This document shows, one piece after another, positions 15,643 through 24,108 of a stretch of DNA of 64,000 nucleotides. The notes below the pieces were generated by a model. The model did no database searches, was not told the origin of the DNA, and was given only the letters and a program-made list of their open reading frames with translations. The stretch's first letter is position 1; every line of letters begins with the position of its first letter. This stretch comes from GCA-003244245 sp052390495. Its GTDB lineage: Bacteria; Actinomycetota; Actinomycetes; Mycobacteriales; Pseudonocardiaceae. The position numbers were made by a program, and so were the translations under genes. The stretch spans positions 62,001 through 126,000 of the forward strand of contig JBQTGW010000002.1 in NCBI GenBank assembly GCA_052390495.1, written 5' to 3'.

Positions 15643-16719
15643 CGCCATCTTGAACCCGCCGCCGCTCCACCCAGTGGCGAGGAACAGCCCTTGGACCTGG
15701 TCGTCGAACCCGAGCAGAGCGTGCCCGTCAGGCGTGTAAGCATCGAAACCGCTCACTCCGCCCGCGACCGTCGCGCCTTTCAGCCACGGTGCCCGTTGGA
15801 TAGCAGCGTCGTGAATGGCCGCGCTAGTCACCGGGTTGATCGCCGTTGGACCCAGGCTGACATCCCACTCGTCGAGCCCCATGCCGATCAGCGATGTGTC
15901 CAGCTCGTGGGGTCGTCCGTAGACGCCGGTGGTGTCATCGATGAATGCGGGATGCCGGGGCGCGCCGGCAACCCGAAGGAAATTGTATTGAATGCGCTTG
16001 GTTCGCAGCGGCACCGCCAGCCCCAGGCCCTTCAGGAGATCACGACTCCAGGCTCCGGCCGCCACCACCACGATATCGGCGGCTACCACGTCGGGAGCGA
16101 AGGACGACGACGCCAGACGGACACCTACGACGCGGCCCCTGCGCGTCTGGATCTCGATCACCGGAATCCCCTCGGCCACCTCTGCTCCTCTGGAAATGGC
16201 CAGGTTCAGCAACGCCTTCGTGGTCTGGCGGGGGCTGGCGTAGCCGGCCAGCTCTTCGTAGACGGCGGCGCCGACTCCCGCCCACTCGAAGGCGGGAAAG
16301 CGCGCCTTGCCCTCGTCGGGCAGCAACACCCGTAGTGGCCACTCGTAGGGGGGCCGATCGCAGCACTCCCGCAGGCGCTCGACCTCTTCCAGCATTCGCG
16401 GCACGCGGTGGTCAGCCTCCAGGTACAACGAACCAGCCTGGACATATCCGATCGACGAGGACAATGCCCGGTCCAACAGGCGCAGCCCCGGTACGCTTTC
16501 CGCCGCTAAATTCGACAAGAAAGGGTCGGTGTGGTAAACACGAACGAGGCCGCCGGAAAGCCCAGTGGCGCCTGCCGAGGCGTATTCCTTCTCGAACAAC
16601 GTGAGTTGGCCGATACCCGCCCGCGTCAGCGCCTCAAGGATGGCCGCGCCACCGACCCCGCCCCCCACTATGGCAATGCGGGGGCTCGCCATAGTGGGGC
16701 TCGCCATAGGAGAACTCAC
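15589..16719 (-). CDS. DAO-family FAD oxidase/dehydrogenase
   Basis: A 376-residue protein of the D-amino-acid/glycine/sarcosine oxidase fold. RIAIVGGGVGGAAILEALTR is the N-terminal FAD motif, ATGLSGGLVRVYHTDPFLSN the substrate entry. IVVVAAGAWSRDLLKGLG and YTPDGHALLGF, then GLFLATGWSGGGFKMALGIG, form the C-terminal FAD contacts. It is last in the minus-strand operon and overlaps the binding-protein gene by 4 bp. In s56-p1- and triacsin-type pathways an FAD oxidase cleaves the lysine part from the N-N-linked adduct to release a hydrazino acid; I infer the same role here. A methyl-amine oxidase role is the alternative. Confidence 0.75.
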   Translation of the reverse strand: MSSPMASPTMASPRIAIVGGGVGGAAILEALTRAGIGQLTLFEKEYASAGATGLSGGLVRVYHTDPFLSNLAAESVPGLRLLDRALSSSIGYVQAGSLYLEADHRVPRMLEEVERLRECCDRPPYEWPLRVLLPDEGKARFPAFEWAGVGAAVYEELAGYASPRQTTKALLNLAISRGAEVAEGIPVIEIQTRRGRVVGVRLASSSFAPDVVAADIVVVAAGAWSRDLLKGLGLAVPLRTKRIQYNFLRVAGAPRHPAFIDDTTGVYGRPHELDTSLIGMGLDEWDVSLGPTAINPVTSAAIHDAAIQRAPWLKGATVAGGVSGFDAYTPDGHALLGFDDQVQGLFLATGWSGGGFKMALGIGQRVAAALTAYIGA

Positions 16720-17627
16720 CGTCCCGGGAACGGGCAGAACGCGCCCCGTTCGATACGCGACAGCGCCCAGCCTGCCCCCAGGTGCTCGCCCGCCTCATCG
16801 AACCGCACGCCCGGCAAGGACCGGCGCAGGACCGCGGCCAGCTGCGCCCCACGGGCCGCGGGCGCGCGCTCCAGCGCAGCGATCACCAACTCGAATGCCA
16901 TCCTGGTCGTGTCGGCGAAGGTGGGTTGGGAGCGCACGACCCAGGCGCCCTCCGACGCCGCTCCGGCAAGTTCGATGAACTCATCAATGTGCGCATCGTC
17001 GGAGGCAGCGAAGTGACCGGCAAAGCCGTGCGCACGCAGCTCGTGGAGCAGCCGCGCCCCGTGCACATGGGCTCCCGAGAAGAAGACGGCGTCATAGTCT
17101 GAGCTCAGCTCCCAGTGCAGCGCGAGCTCGTCGAGGTGCAGGCGCCGAGCACGCCCGGGAGGCAGTGCCCCGGCCAGCCTGGTGGCCAGGGCCGACCCGT
17201 ACTCGGTGGAATCGTGGACCGCCAGCACCTGGCGGCTCCCCAGCACCTCGCCGAAGAGCTCCCGGAGGAGTCCGACCTGAGCCGTATCGACGGCGCAGAG
17301 GCGCAGGGCCAGACCCGCACCATGTCGCGTCACATCGGGATGAGTGGCGGCGGGCGCAAGCAGCACGACACCTGCGGCCCGATAGTGCGGGAGGGCCCGC
17401 AACGCTCCGAAGCTGGCATAGTGGCCAACCACAGTCACCGCGTCGCGAGCGACCAGATCGAGCGCGATGGCCTCGGCGGCGCTCTCATCGCCCGCGTCGT
17501 CGCAGAAGATCCACGAAATCGATGACTCCTCGGCGTGCGCAGCCTTGAAACTGGTCAGGAAGATGTCCCCCCACGAGGACCTGGGGCCGCTGAACGCACC
17601 GATGACGCCCACTCTCGGCGCGCTCAT
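16716..17627 (-). CDS. Cytosolic periplasmic-binding-fold (type I, Leu/Ile/Val-like) protein
   Basis: A 303-residue protein. RVGVIGAFSGPRSSWGDIFL at the start, DAVTVVGHYASFGALRALPH and VVLLAPAATHPDVTRHGAGL, and DYDAVFFSGAHVHGARLLHE follow the amino-acid-binding LivJ/AmiC fold. No signal peptide or lipobox is present, and no ABC permease or ATPase genes lie nearby, so it is not a transport receptor. ATG 17627 overlaps the stop of the MetRS-like gene. In this operon it may sense or carry an intermediate, as AmiC does for amides. An 18-bp tandem duplication (17629-17664) lies right at its start. Confidence 0.65.
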   Translation of the reverse strand: MSAPRVGVIGAFSGPRSSWGDIFLTSFKAAHAEESSISWIFCDDAGDESAAEAIALDLVARDAVTVVGHYASFGALRALPHYRAAGVVLLAPAATHPDVTRHGAGLALRLCAVDTAQVGLLRELFGEVLGSRQVLAVHDSTEYGSALATRLAGALPPGRARRLHLDELALHWELSSDYDAVFFSGAHVHGARLLHELRAHGFAGHFAASDDAHIDEFIELAGAASEGAWVVRSQPTFADTTRMAFELVIAALERAPAARGAQLAAVLRRSLPGVRFDEAGEHLGAGWALSRIERGAFCPFPGR

Positions 17628-19366
17628 GGCCGCAAATCCTGGTTCGGCCGCAAATCCTGGTTCGGACTGTGCGAACAAAGGGTCGGCTGACGAAAATACA
17701 GGGTCGGCACGCGGCGGAAATAGGAGCGGTTGATGGTCACCGCAACCGACTGAGCCGCCTCAACCGACGGCGCCGCCTCAACCGGCTCCGGCCACCCGTG
17801 ATCGACGAGCGTGCCTGCGCACCCCAAATCACGCCACAGCTTCTCGGCGAAACTCGGCATGATCGGGTAGGCGAGGCCGGCCAGTGCCTTGGCGGCGGTG
17901 TACTCCAGTGCCCGCGCGGTCTGGCGGTGGCCTTCGCAACCCGCCGCCGCCCGGGTGTGATCCCAGGAGCGCCCGAAGTCCCGACTGGTGCGAACGAGCT
18001 CGCCCAGCAGTCGTACCGTCCGGTCCGGGGCGAACTGGGCCGCCTCCAGGGTGTCCGCGACCGCCGCGACCGTGTCCTTCAGATACCGCAAGAAGTGATC
18101 GTGGTCGCGCCTCCAGTCACCGATGACCGGACTGCGCCCGCCGAACTCGTCGATCAGGCGTTGGCTGAGTTCGTCGAGCCACTCCTGCCACGTTCCGATC
18201 AGCTCTCGGTCCACCACATCGTGGTATCCGCTCAGGGTGAAATTGGTCTGCCGCGCCGAGGGCCGGTCGTGGCAAAGATAATAGCGGACTACGTCGACCG
18301 GTTCCGTTGCCAAGAAGTCCTTCGCCCAGATGGCGTGCTTGCGGCTGGTCGAGAATTTGGCGCCGTCCAACCGGTAGAACTCGTTGATGACGAAGACGTC
18401 CGGGAGCCGAACGCCGCCGAGCGCCATGAAGACCGCAGGATACAGGACGGTATGGAAAAATCCGTTGTCGTAGCCAAAGCACTGGACCACCTCGTCCGCG
18501 CCAGCGCTGTTCCACGCTTCGGCGATATCCGCCAATTCGGACACCGGCTCCCCGCGGCAGTCGGCCGCGCTCGCCAGGTAGCCGGGGGCCATTTCGAACC
18601 ACGGGTTGATCCGCTGATCATCATATCCCTCGACCGGTACCGGCAGGCCCCATGAGCTGGGATGGGTCACAGCGATGTCCGGCAGCCCCGCACGGGCCAC
18701 GGCCTCACACAAGGCACGGACGTGCGGTGGCATCTGCACCCGGTCCCAGTAACGTCGCAATCGATCGGTGAAACGGGAAATCGGAAAGAACAGCCGCCGA
18801 AGGGAGCGAAAAACCGGGACCTGGCCGCAGAGCTTGCAGGTCGGCTCCACCAGATCGGCGCCGCTGTTGGGACGGCCACACTGCTCACAGACGTTGCCAT
18901 CGGCAGCTGATCCACAGTGCGGGCAGCTACCTCTGACAAACGTCTCGCAGAGGAAGCGACTGCATTGCTCACAGTACGGCGCCAGCGCCTCCTGATCGAC
19001 AAGAACACCACTGCGATACAACTGTTGAACCAGCTCCCGCGCGCACCATGCGTGGTGCGGGGAACGCAGCGGCCGGACGTAGTGATCAAGCTCGATCATC
19101 CCGGCGCGCAGGGTCTGCTCGATCGTATCCCCATAATCCGCGGCCACGGCTTCGGGGCTGACACCATCCTGAATCGCTTTGAGCGGGACGTAGCTTTGGT
19201 TATCGTCGGTGCCGACGACGTAGCGGGCTCGCGCACCCCGTAACTTCTGGTACCTCGTCAGCACATCGGCGCCGAGGTACGGGCCCGACAGGTGCCCGAG
19301 GTGTAGGTCGCCGTTCGGCGTGGGAGGTGACGCCGTCACAAAGACGTGGCGTTGTCTTGTCGACAT
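17624..19366 (-). CDS. Methionyl-tRNA-synthetase-like half of a split hydrazine synthetase
   Basis: A 580-residue class I synthetase paralogue. SPPTPNGDLHLGHLSGPYLG carries the HIGH motif as HLGH. Four Cys knuckles (YCEQCSRFLC, CPHCGSAADGNVCEQCGRP, CKLCG) form the zinc domain. VFVINEFYRLDGAKFSTSRK carries the KMSKS loop as KFSTSR. A helical anticodon-type domain follows (LSGYHDVVDRELIGTWQEWL). A housekeeping MetRS would not sit in a biosynthetic operon. Its partner cupin stops 3 bp upstream. Known hydrazine synthetases of the Spb40 kind fuse a cupin to a MetRS-like domain and join N6-hydroxylysine to an amino acid using ATP. This looks like the same enzyme in two chains. A resistance MetRS is the less likely alternative. 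Confidence 0.8.
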   Translation of the reverse strand: MSTRQRHVFVTASPPTPNGDLHLGHLSGPYLGADVLTRYQKLRGARARYVVGTDDNQSYVPLKAIQDGVSPEAVAADYGDTIEQTLRAGMIELDHYVRPLRSPHHAWCARELVQQLYRSGVLVDQEALAPYCEQCSRFLCETFVRGSCPHCGSAADGNVCEQCGRPNSGADLVEPTCKLCGQVPVFRSLRRLFFPISRFTDRLRRYWDRVQMPPHVRALCEAVARAGLPDIAVTHPSSWGLPVPVEGYDDQRINPWFEMAPGYLASAADCRGEPVSELADIAEAWNSAGADEVVQCFGYDNGFFHTVLYPAVFMALGGVRLPDVFVINEFYRLDGAKFSTSRKHAIWAKDFLATEPVDVVRYYLCHDRPSARQTNFTLSGYHDVVDRELIGTWQEWLDELSQRLIDEFGGRSPVIGDWRRDHDHFLRYLKDTVAAVADTLEAAQFAPDRTVRLLGELVRTSRDFGRSWDHTRAAAGCEGHRQTARALEYTAAKALAGLAYPIMPSFAEKLWRDLGCAGTLVDHGWPEPVEAAPSVEAAQSVAVTINRSYFRRVPTLYFRQPTLCSHSPNQDLRPNQDLRP

Positions 19367-19369
19367 CGT

Positions 19370-19735
19370 TCATTCGCCTTTAGCAGTGACGCTCGATCGC
19401 TGGTCGATGAACCAATAGACGCTCAGCAGGATCAAGGGTTGGTCCGGGCAAGGGTTATGGACGATGTGACAGGAATTGGGTGGCAGGTGCACGACCGTGC
19501 CGGGAGAGGCGTCCACCATCCCGTCAGCGGTCACAATCACCGCATCGCCCGCCACGACAACGACCATCTCGGCCTGCTCGTGTTGGTCAGGATCCGAGGA
19601 GGAACCGGGCTCGATCACACACCACATCGATTTGAACGGCGCCCCGATAGAAGGGTCCGTCAGTGTGAGCGGCTGGCATAGGATGCCACACTCCGGCACG
19701 CACTGGCCCGGTTCCAGTTTCTGCAGCAACATCAT
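19370..19735 (-). CDS. Stand-alone cupin, partner of the MetRS-like protein
   Basis: A 121-residue single cupin barrel. The metal motif reads DPDQHEQAEMVVVVAGDAV (His and Glu, with Asp in place of the first His). The second motif is GTVVHLPPNSCHIVHNPC with the last His. The TGA stop (19370-19372) is followed 3 bp later by the MetRS-like ATG, the tightest spacing in the operon. In Spb40-type hydrazine synthetases the zinc-binding cupin rearranges the ester adduct of N6-hydroxylysine to give the N-N bond. Presence of a matching cupin exactly here is the main reason for the pathway call. A GAGGAG precedes the double ATG (19735/19732). Confidence 0.8.
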   Translation of the reverse strand: MMLLQKLEPGQCVPECGILCQPLTLTDPSIGAPFKSMWCVIEPGSSSDPDQHEQAEMVVVVAGDAVIVTADGMVDASPGTVVHLPPNSCHIVHNPCPDQPLILLSVYWFIDQRSSVTAKGE

Positions 19736-19787
19736 GTTCTCCTCAGCTTCTTCTCGGCGTCAGGCGCCAAGACCGACGCTCACTACT

Positions 19788-22700
19788 TCATAGAGAGCCG
19801 AAATTTTCCGCAGATACGCTGAGAGGCCCCTGCGACAACGCTGCCCGCAGCGCCGCCGCCACGTCCTGCACTGCAGGAGGTGTGAGCAGCGTGTAGTGAT
19901 CTGCGAGCACCCGCACGACCGTGAACTCGCCCTGCACCGCGTCTGCCCAGGCTTCCGGGCGGTTGGGGGAGTTGGCAGCGTCGATTACCAGCGTCGGCGC
20001 ATGCACCGTCTGAGGCCGGTACCGAATGGCGGCCATCACATTGGCCTTGAACACCTCGAAGCGCCGCGCCAGCTCGCCCCCCGGCTGGCCCTCGCGTTCT
20101 GGCGCCGAGGTGCCCAGCCGCTCGGCCGTCCAGCGCAGTTGGTCCGCCACCGGCCATGAGCTGAAATCGAGCGGAGGATCAAACGGCAGCCCCAGGCCGG
20201 CCGCTGCGTCGGCCGCATAGACAGCGGCCAGCACGTTCTCGGACATCGGTGGACAAAGTGGATTCGGGAAGGCGGTATCGAGCAGCGTCAGCAGTGCGAT
20301 CTCCTCACCAGCCGTCTCCAGTCGGCGAGCGATTTCAAACGCCACCAGCCCTCCCATCGACCATCCGCCGAGCCGGTAGGGGCCGTGGGGTTGTACTTGC
20401 CGGATCGCCTGCAAGTAGGCCAAGGCCATGTCCTCGACCGATGCACGCGGCGTCGAACCCTCCCGCAGCCCCGCGGCCTCAATGCCGTAAAGGGCACGGG
20501 TGTCAGCCAGGTGAGCGGCCAGCTGGGCATATGCGTGCACCGTCCCGCCCACCGCATGTACGAAGAAGAGTGGATCCCGCTCAGCGCCCTGAGTCATGTG
20601 CAGAGGCGTTATGTACATCGGTGTATCGCTGCTTCCCGGCTCCTCCAACGATGCCAATAGCACGGCCACCTCTTCATCGGAGAGTCGGGCTAGCTCGGCC
20701 AGCGCTGCGTCGTCGCCCAGGCTCTCGTCGCTGACCCCGTGCTTGGTGTGGAGCAGCTCGGCAAGGGTGGTGGCGGTGGGGGCTTGGAAGATATCGGTGA
20801 CATCGACTTCGACATCGAATGTATCGCGGAGGCGGGACAGTAGTTGCATGGCCTGCAAGGAGTTGCCACCTAAATCGAAGAAACCGTCGTCGACTCCAAT
20901 CTGACCGACGCCGATCACCTCGGCGAACAGATCGGTGATCAGCGATTCCACGACCGTGCGGGGGGCCGACTGGTCTCCGTCACCGCCCAGGACCGGAGCC
21001 GCCAGAACAGGAGCCGGGAGCGCCTTACGGTCCAGCTTGCCTGCCGGCGTCAACGGCAGAGCGGCCAGCACCACCACATGCGCGGGCACCATATATCCGG
21101 GTAACCGCCCAGTAAGGTCACGACGCAACCCGGCCGGACTCACCTGCCCGACCAGTGCGGCATCGGCGGTGACATACCCGACCAACTGGCGCTGCCCACC
21201 GAGGTCGTCGCGGGCGACCACCACCGCCTGCACCACTCCCGGACAAGCCCGAAGCGCCGCCTCGATCTCCCCCAGTTCCACCCGGAACCCACGGATCTTG
21301 ATCTGATCGTCCAATCGGCCCAGGAACACCAGATTCCCATCAGCCAGGTACCGCACCAGGTCACCTGTCGCATACAACCGGGCATCGGGCTCGGCCACAA
21401 ATGGATGCGGGATGAACCGCTCAGCGGTCAACTCCGGCCGGTTCAGATACCCCCGGGCCAACCCGACCCCACTCACATACAACTGCCCGGCCACACCCAC
21501 CGGCACCGGATGGAGATGCCGATCCAGCACATACACCTGCTGGTTGGCCATCGGCCGACCGATAGGCGGCACCGGCTCATCGCCCCGACACTGCGCCAGA
21601 GTCACCGCGACCGTCGACTCGGTAGGACCATAACCATTGTAAAAACGCCGACCGGGACGCACCCATGCCCGCACCAACTCAGCGGTACACGCCTCTCCAC
21701 CCACGATCACGGTCCGCAGATCGGTGAAACCGTCGGCCTCCCCAGCCAGCAGACCCGCCACCGGCGGAGGCAGCAACGCCACACTGACCCGCTGGTCTCG
21801 TAACAGACCCGCCAGCCGCCACGGCGACCCCAGCACCTCCTCGGTCGCCAGACACAACGTCGCTCCCGACGCCAATGTCACGAACATCTCAAACACCGAC
21901 ACGTCGAAACTCAACGACGCCAGCTGCAACACTCGATCCGCAGGCCCCATCTCGAACTCCGCGACCTGCGAAACAATGTAATTCACCACCGACCGGTGTT
22001 CGATCAGTACCCCCTTGGGCCGACCCGTCGACCCCGACGTGTAAATCACATACGCCAGATCACGCGCCCCGACCCGGGCGGACGCAACCATATCGCCACA
22101 ACCGGCCACCCGCGCCCACTCGGTATCCAGGCACACCACCGTCGCGGTACTCCGTCGATCACCCACCGCGGGCAGATCACCCACCGCGGGCAGATCACCC
22201 AAAGCCGCGACCGTCGCTTGCTCGGTCAACACCACCGCAGCCCCGGAATCAGCGACCATGAACCCCAGCCGCTCGGTCGGATACGCCGGATCCAACGGAA
22301 CATACGCCCCACCGGCTTTGAGTACGCCCAACACCGTCGCCAGCCGACGCAACGAGCGACCCATACACACGCCAACCAACACCCCTGGGCCCACCCCCAA
22401 TACCCGCAGATAACCAGCCACCTGATCAGCCTGACGATTCAATTCCCCGTAACACACGCTCTCCCCGTCCGCCACCGCCGCAACCGCATCAGGCCTGGCC
22501 GCCGCCTGCTTCTCGAACAAATCATGCAGACACCCCGACGGCACCGGCACCTCAGTCGCATTCCACTCCACCAACAGCCGTCGCCGCTCCCCCTGGGTCA
22601 ACAACGGCAACTCCGACACCCGCGCGCCCGGATTCGCTACCGCCCCCTCCAACAACACCCGAAAATGCCCCAGCAGCTGCCGCATCCAAACGCCCACAAA

Positions 22701-24017
22701 CAACACAGACGCAAACTGCGCGTTGGCCCGCAGACCGCCGTCCGCCCGCTCCTCGAGCGAAAAAATCAGGTCGTTCTGTGCCGTCGTGGACGGTATAGCG
22801 TCGGGCAGAGCTTCCAGCTGCAACCCGTCGGCCCAGTTCATCGCCGGTGAACAAGGGTACAAGGCAAAGCTGGCTTGGAATAGTGGAGAGCGGCTGGGGT
22901 CCCTTTCGAGTCGGAGTACGTCCACGATCTTGGCGAACGGTAGGTCCTGGTGCGCGTATGCGCCCGTAGTCGCCGCCTTGACCCGCCCGATCAGCTCGAC
23001 GAAGGTGGGATCACCGGACAGGTCGATACGCACCGGCAGCATGTTCACGAAATAGCCGATCAACGGCTCGATCTCGGAACGGTTACGGTTCGCGCTAGGC
23101 GTCCCCACCACCACATCGTCCTGACCACTGTAACGAGACAACAACACCCCATAAGCGGCCAGCAACATCATGAACATGGTCACCGACTGGGCCCGGCACA
23201 ACTCCCGTAACACCGCCACCGTCGACGCCCCGATCTCCAACGACTCACCCGCCCCAGCGAAGGACTGCACCGCAGGACGAGGACGGTCGGTTGGCAACTC
23301 CAACACCGGTGCCCCGGCCAGCGTCTGACGCCAGTAATCGACCAACCGCTCCCCTCGCTGACCGCTCAACCACTCACGCTGCCACAACGCGAAATCGGCA
23401 TACTGCAACGTCGGCTCGGCCAGATCCGCCGGATTCCCGGTCACGAACTGGCCATACAAAGCCGACATCTCAGCCAGAAAAATCCCCGCCGACCAACCAT
23501 CGAAGACGATGTGATGCAGCGTGATTACGAGCACATGGGTCGTCTCATCCAACCGTACCAACAACACGCGCAACAGCGGCCCCTGCTCCAGCCGGAAAGG
23601 ACGGGCCCCCTCTCTAGCCACCACCCGAACCAATTCCGCAGCCCGCTGATTCGCCGCAAGCCCACCTAAATCGACCACACCCAACGGCACCGGGATCGGC
23701 TCAGTGATCACCTGCAACGGACGGCCGTCCACCGCGACGAAACTGGTCCGCAGACTCTCATGACGGGCCATGACCACACCCAATGCCCGCTCCAACGCCA
23801 CCTGGTCCAACCGTCCCCGCAAACGCAGCGCCATCGGAACGTTGTACGCCCCCTGCGCCACCTGCTCCATGAACCACAACTGCTCCTGAGCAAACGACAA
23901 AGCCACCCGATCCAACCCCACCGCACGACGGGAAATACCCACCCGTTGGCGCTGTCGGGCGAGCCGGGCGCGCTGCGCCACGGACAGCCCCTCAACCCGC
24001 CGAGAAAAATCACTCAT
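19788..24017 (-). CDS. Single-module NRPS, C-A-T-TE
   Basis: A protein of about 1409 residues. C domain (~30-470) has ALSFAQEQLWFMEQ and the HHIVFDGWS catalytic motif. A domain (~490-980) has YTSGSTGRPKGVLIEHRS, YNGYGPTEST, YATGDLVRY and GRLDDQIKIRGFRVELGEIE. T domain (~1005-1075) has DDGFFDLGGNSLQAMQ. Thioesterase (~1130-1400) has GGWSMGGLVAFEIARRL and DHYTLL. By hand the ten specificity residues read D-V-F-L-I-G-G-V-A-K, which I cannot assign. No other module is present, so the C domain must take a free or carrier-less partner such as a hydrazino acid. ATG 24017 has AGGAG nearby. A short in-frame duplication (GDLPAVGDLPAVGD) lies in the A domain. Confidence 0.9.
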   Translation of the reverse strand: MSDFSRRVEGLSVAQRARLARQRQRVGISRRAVGLDRVALSFAQEQLWFMEQVAQGAYNVPMALRLRGRLDQVALERALGVVMARHESLRTSFVAVDGRPLQVITEPIPVPLGVVDLGGLAANQRAAELVRVVAREGARPFRLEQGPLLRVLLVRLDETTHVLVITLHHIVFDGWSAGIFLAEMSALYGQFVTGNPADLAEPTLQYADFALWQREWLSGQRGERLVDYWRQTLAGAPVLELPTDRPRPAVQSFAGAGESLEIGASTVAVLRELCRAQSVTMFMMLLAAYGVLLSRYSGQDDVVVGTPSANRNRSEIEPLIGYFVNMLPVRIDLSGDPTFVELIGRVKAATTGAYAHQDLPFAKIVDVLRLERDPSRSPLFQASFALYPCSPAMNWADGLQLEALPDAIPSTTAQNDLIFSLEERADGGLRANAQFASVLFVGVWMRQLLGHFRVLLEGAVANPGARVSELPLLTQGERRRLLVEWNATEVPVPSGCLHDLFEKQAAARPDAVAAVADGESVCYGELNRQADQVAGYLRVLGVGPGVLVGVCMGRSLRRLATVLGVLKAGGAYVPLDPAYPTERLGFMVADSGAAVVLTEQATVAALGDLPAVGDLPAVGDRRSTATVVCLDTEWARVAGCGDMVASARVGARDLAYVIYTSGSTGRPKGVLIEHRSVVNYIVSQVAEFEMGPADRVLQLASLSFDVSVFEMFVTLASGATLCLATEEVLGSPWRLAGLLRDQRVSVALLPPPVAGLLAGEADGFTDLRTVIVGGEACTAELVRAWVRPGRRFYNGYGPTESTVAVTLAQCRGDEPVPPIGRPMANQQVYVLDRHLHPVPVGVAGQLYVSGVGLARGYLNRPELTAERFIPHPFVAEPDARLYATGDLVRYLADGNLVFLGRLDDQIKIRGFRVELGEIEAALRACPGVVQAVVVARDDLGGQRQLVGYVTADAALVGQVSPAGLRRDLTGRLPGYMVPAHVVVLAALPLTPAGKLDRKALPAPVLAAPVLGGDGDQSAPRTVVESLITDLFAEVIGVGQIGVDDGFFDLGGNSLQAMQLLSRLRDTFDVEVDVTDIFQAPTATTLAELLHTKHGVSDESLGDDAALAELARLSDEEVAVLLASLEEPGSSDTPMYITPLHMTQGAERDPLFFVHAVGGTVHAYAQLAAHLADTRALYGIEAAGLREGSTPRASVEDMALAYLQAIRQVQPHGPYRLGGWSMGGLVAFEIARRLETAGEEIALLTLLDTAFPNPLCPPMSENVLAAVYAADAAAGLGLPFDPPLDFSSWPVADQLRWTAERLGTSAPEREGQPGGELARRFEVFKANVMAAIRYRPQTVHAPTLVIDAANSPNRPEAWADAVQGEFTVVRVLADHYTLLTPPAVQDVAAALRAALSQGPLSVSAENFGSL

Positions 24018-24108
24018 GATGTCCACAGCTCCTGACACGGCTCATGGTTCTTGTTGCTTACAAGACCCGCAGACGGAGACGCTGATACACGAGGCGGAGG
24101 GCTTTGGT

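Noticed and set aside
17624..19366. Housekeeping methionyl-tRNA synthetase
   Set aside because: It lies inside a biosynthetic operon, is directly coupled to a cupin, and has a divergent C-terminus with low-complexity repeats.
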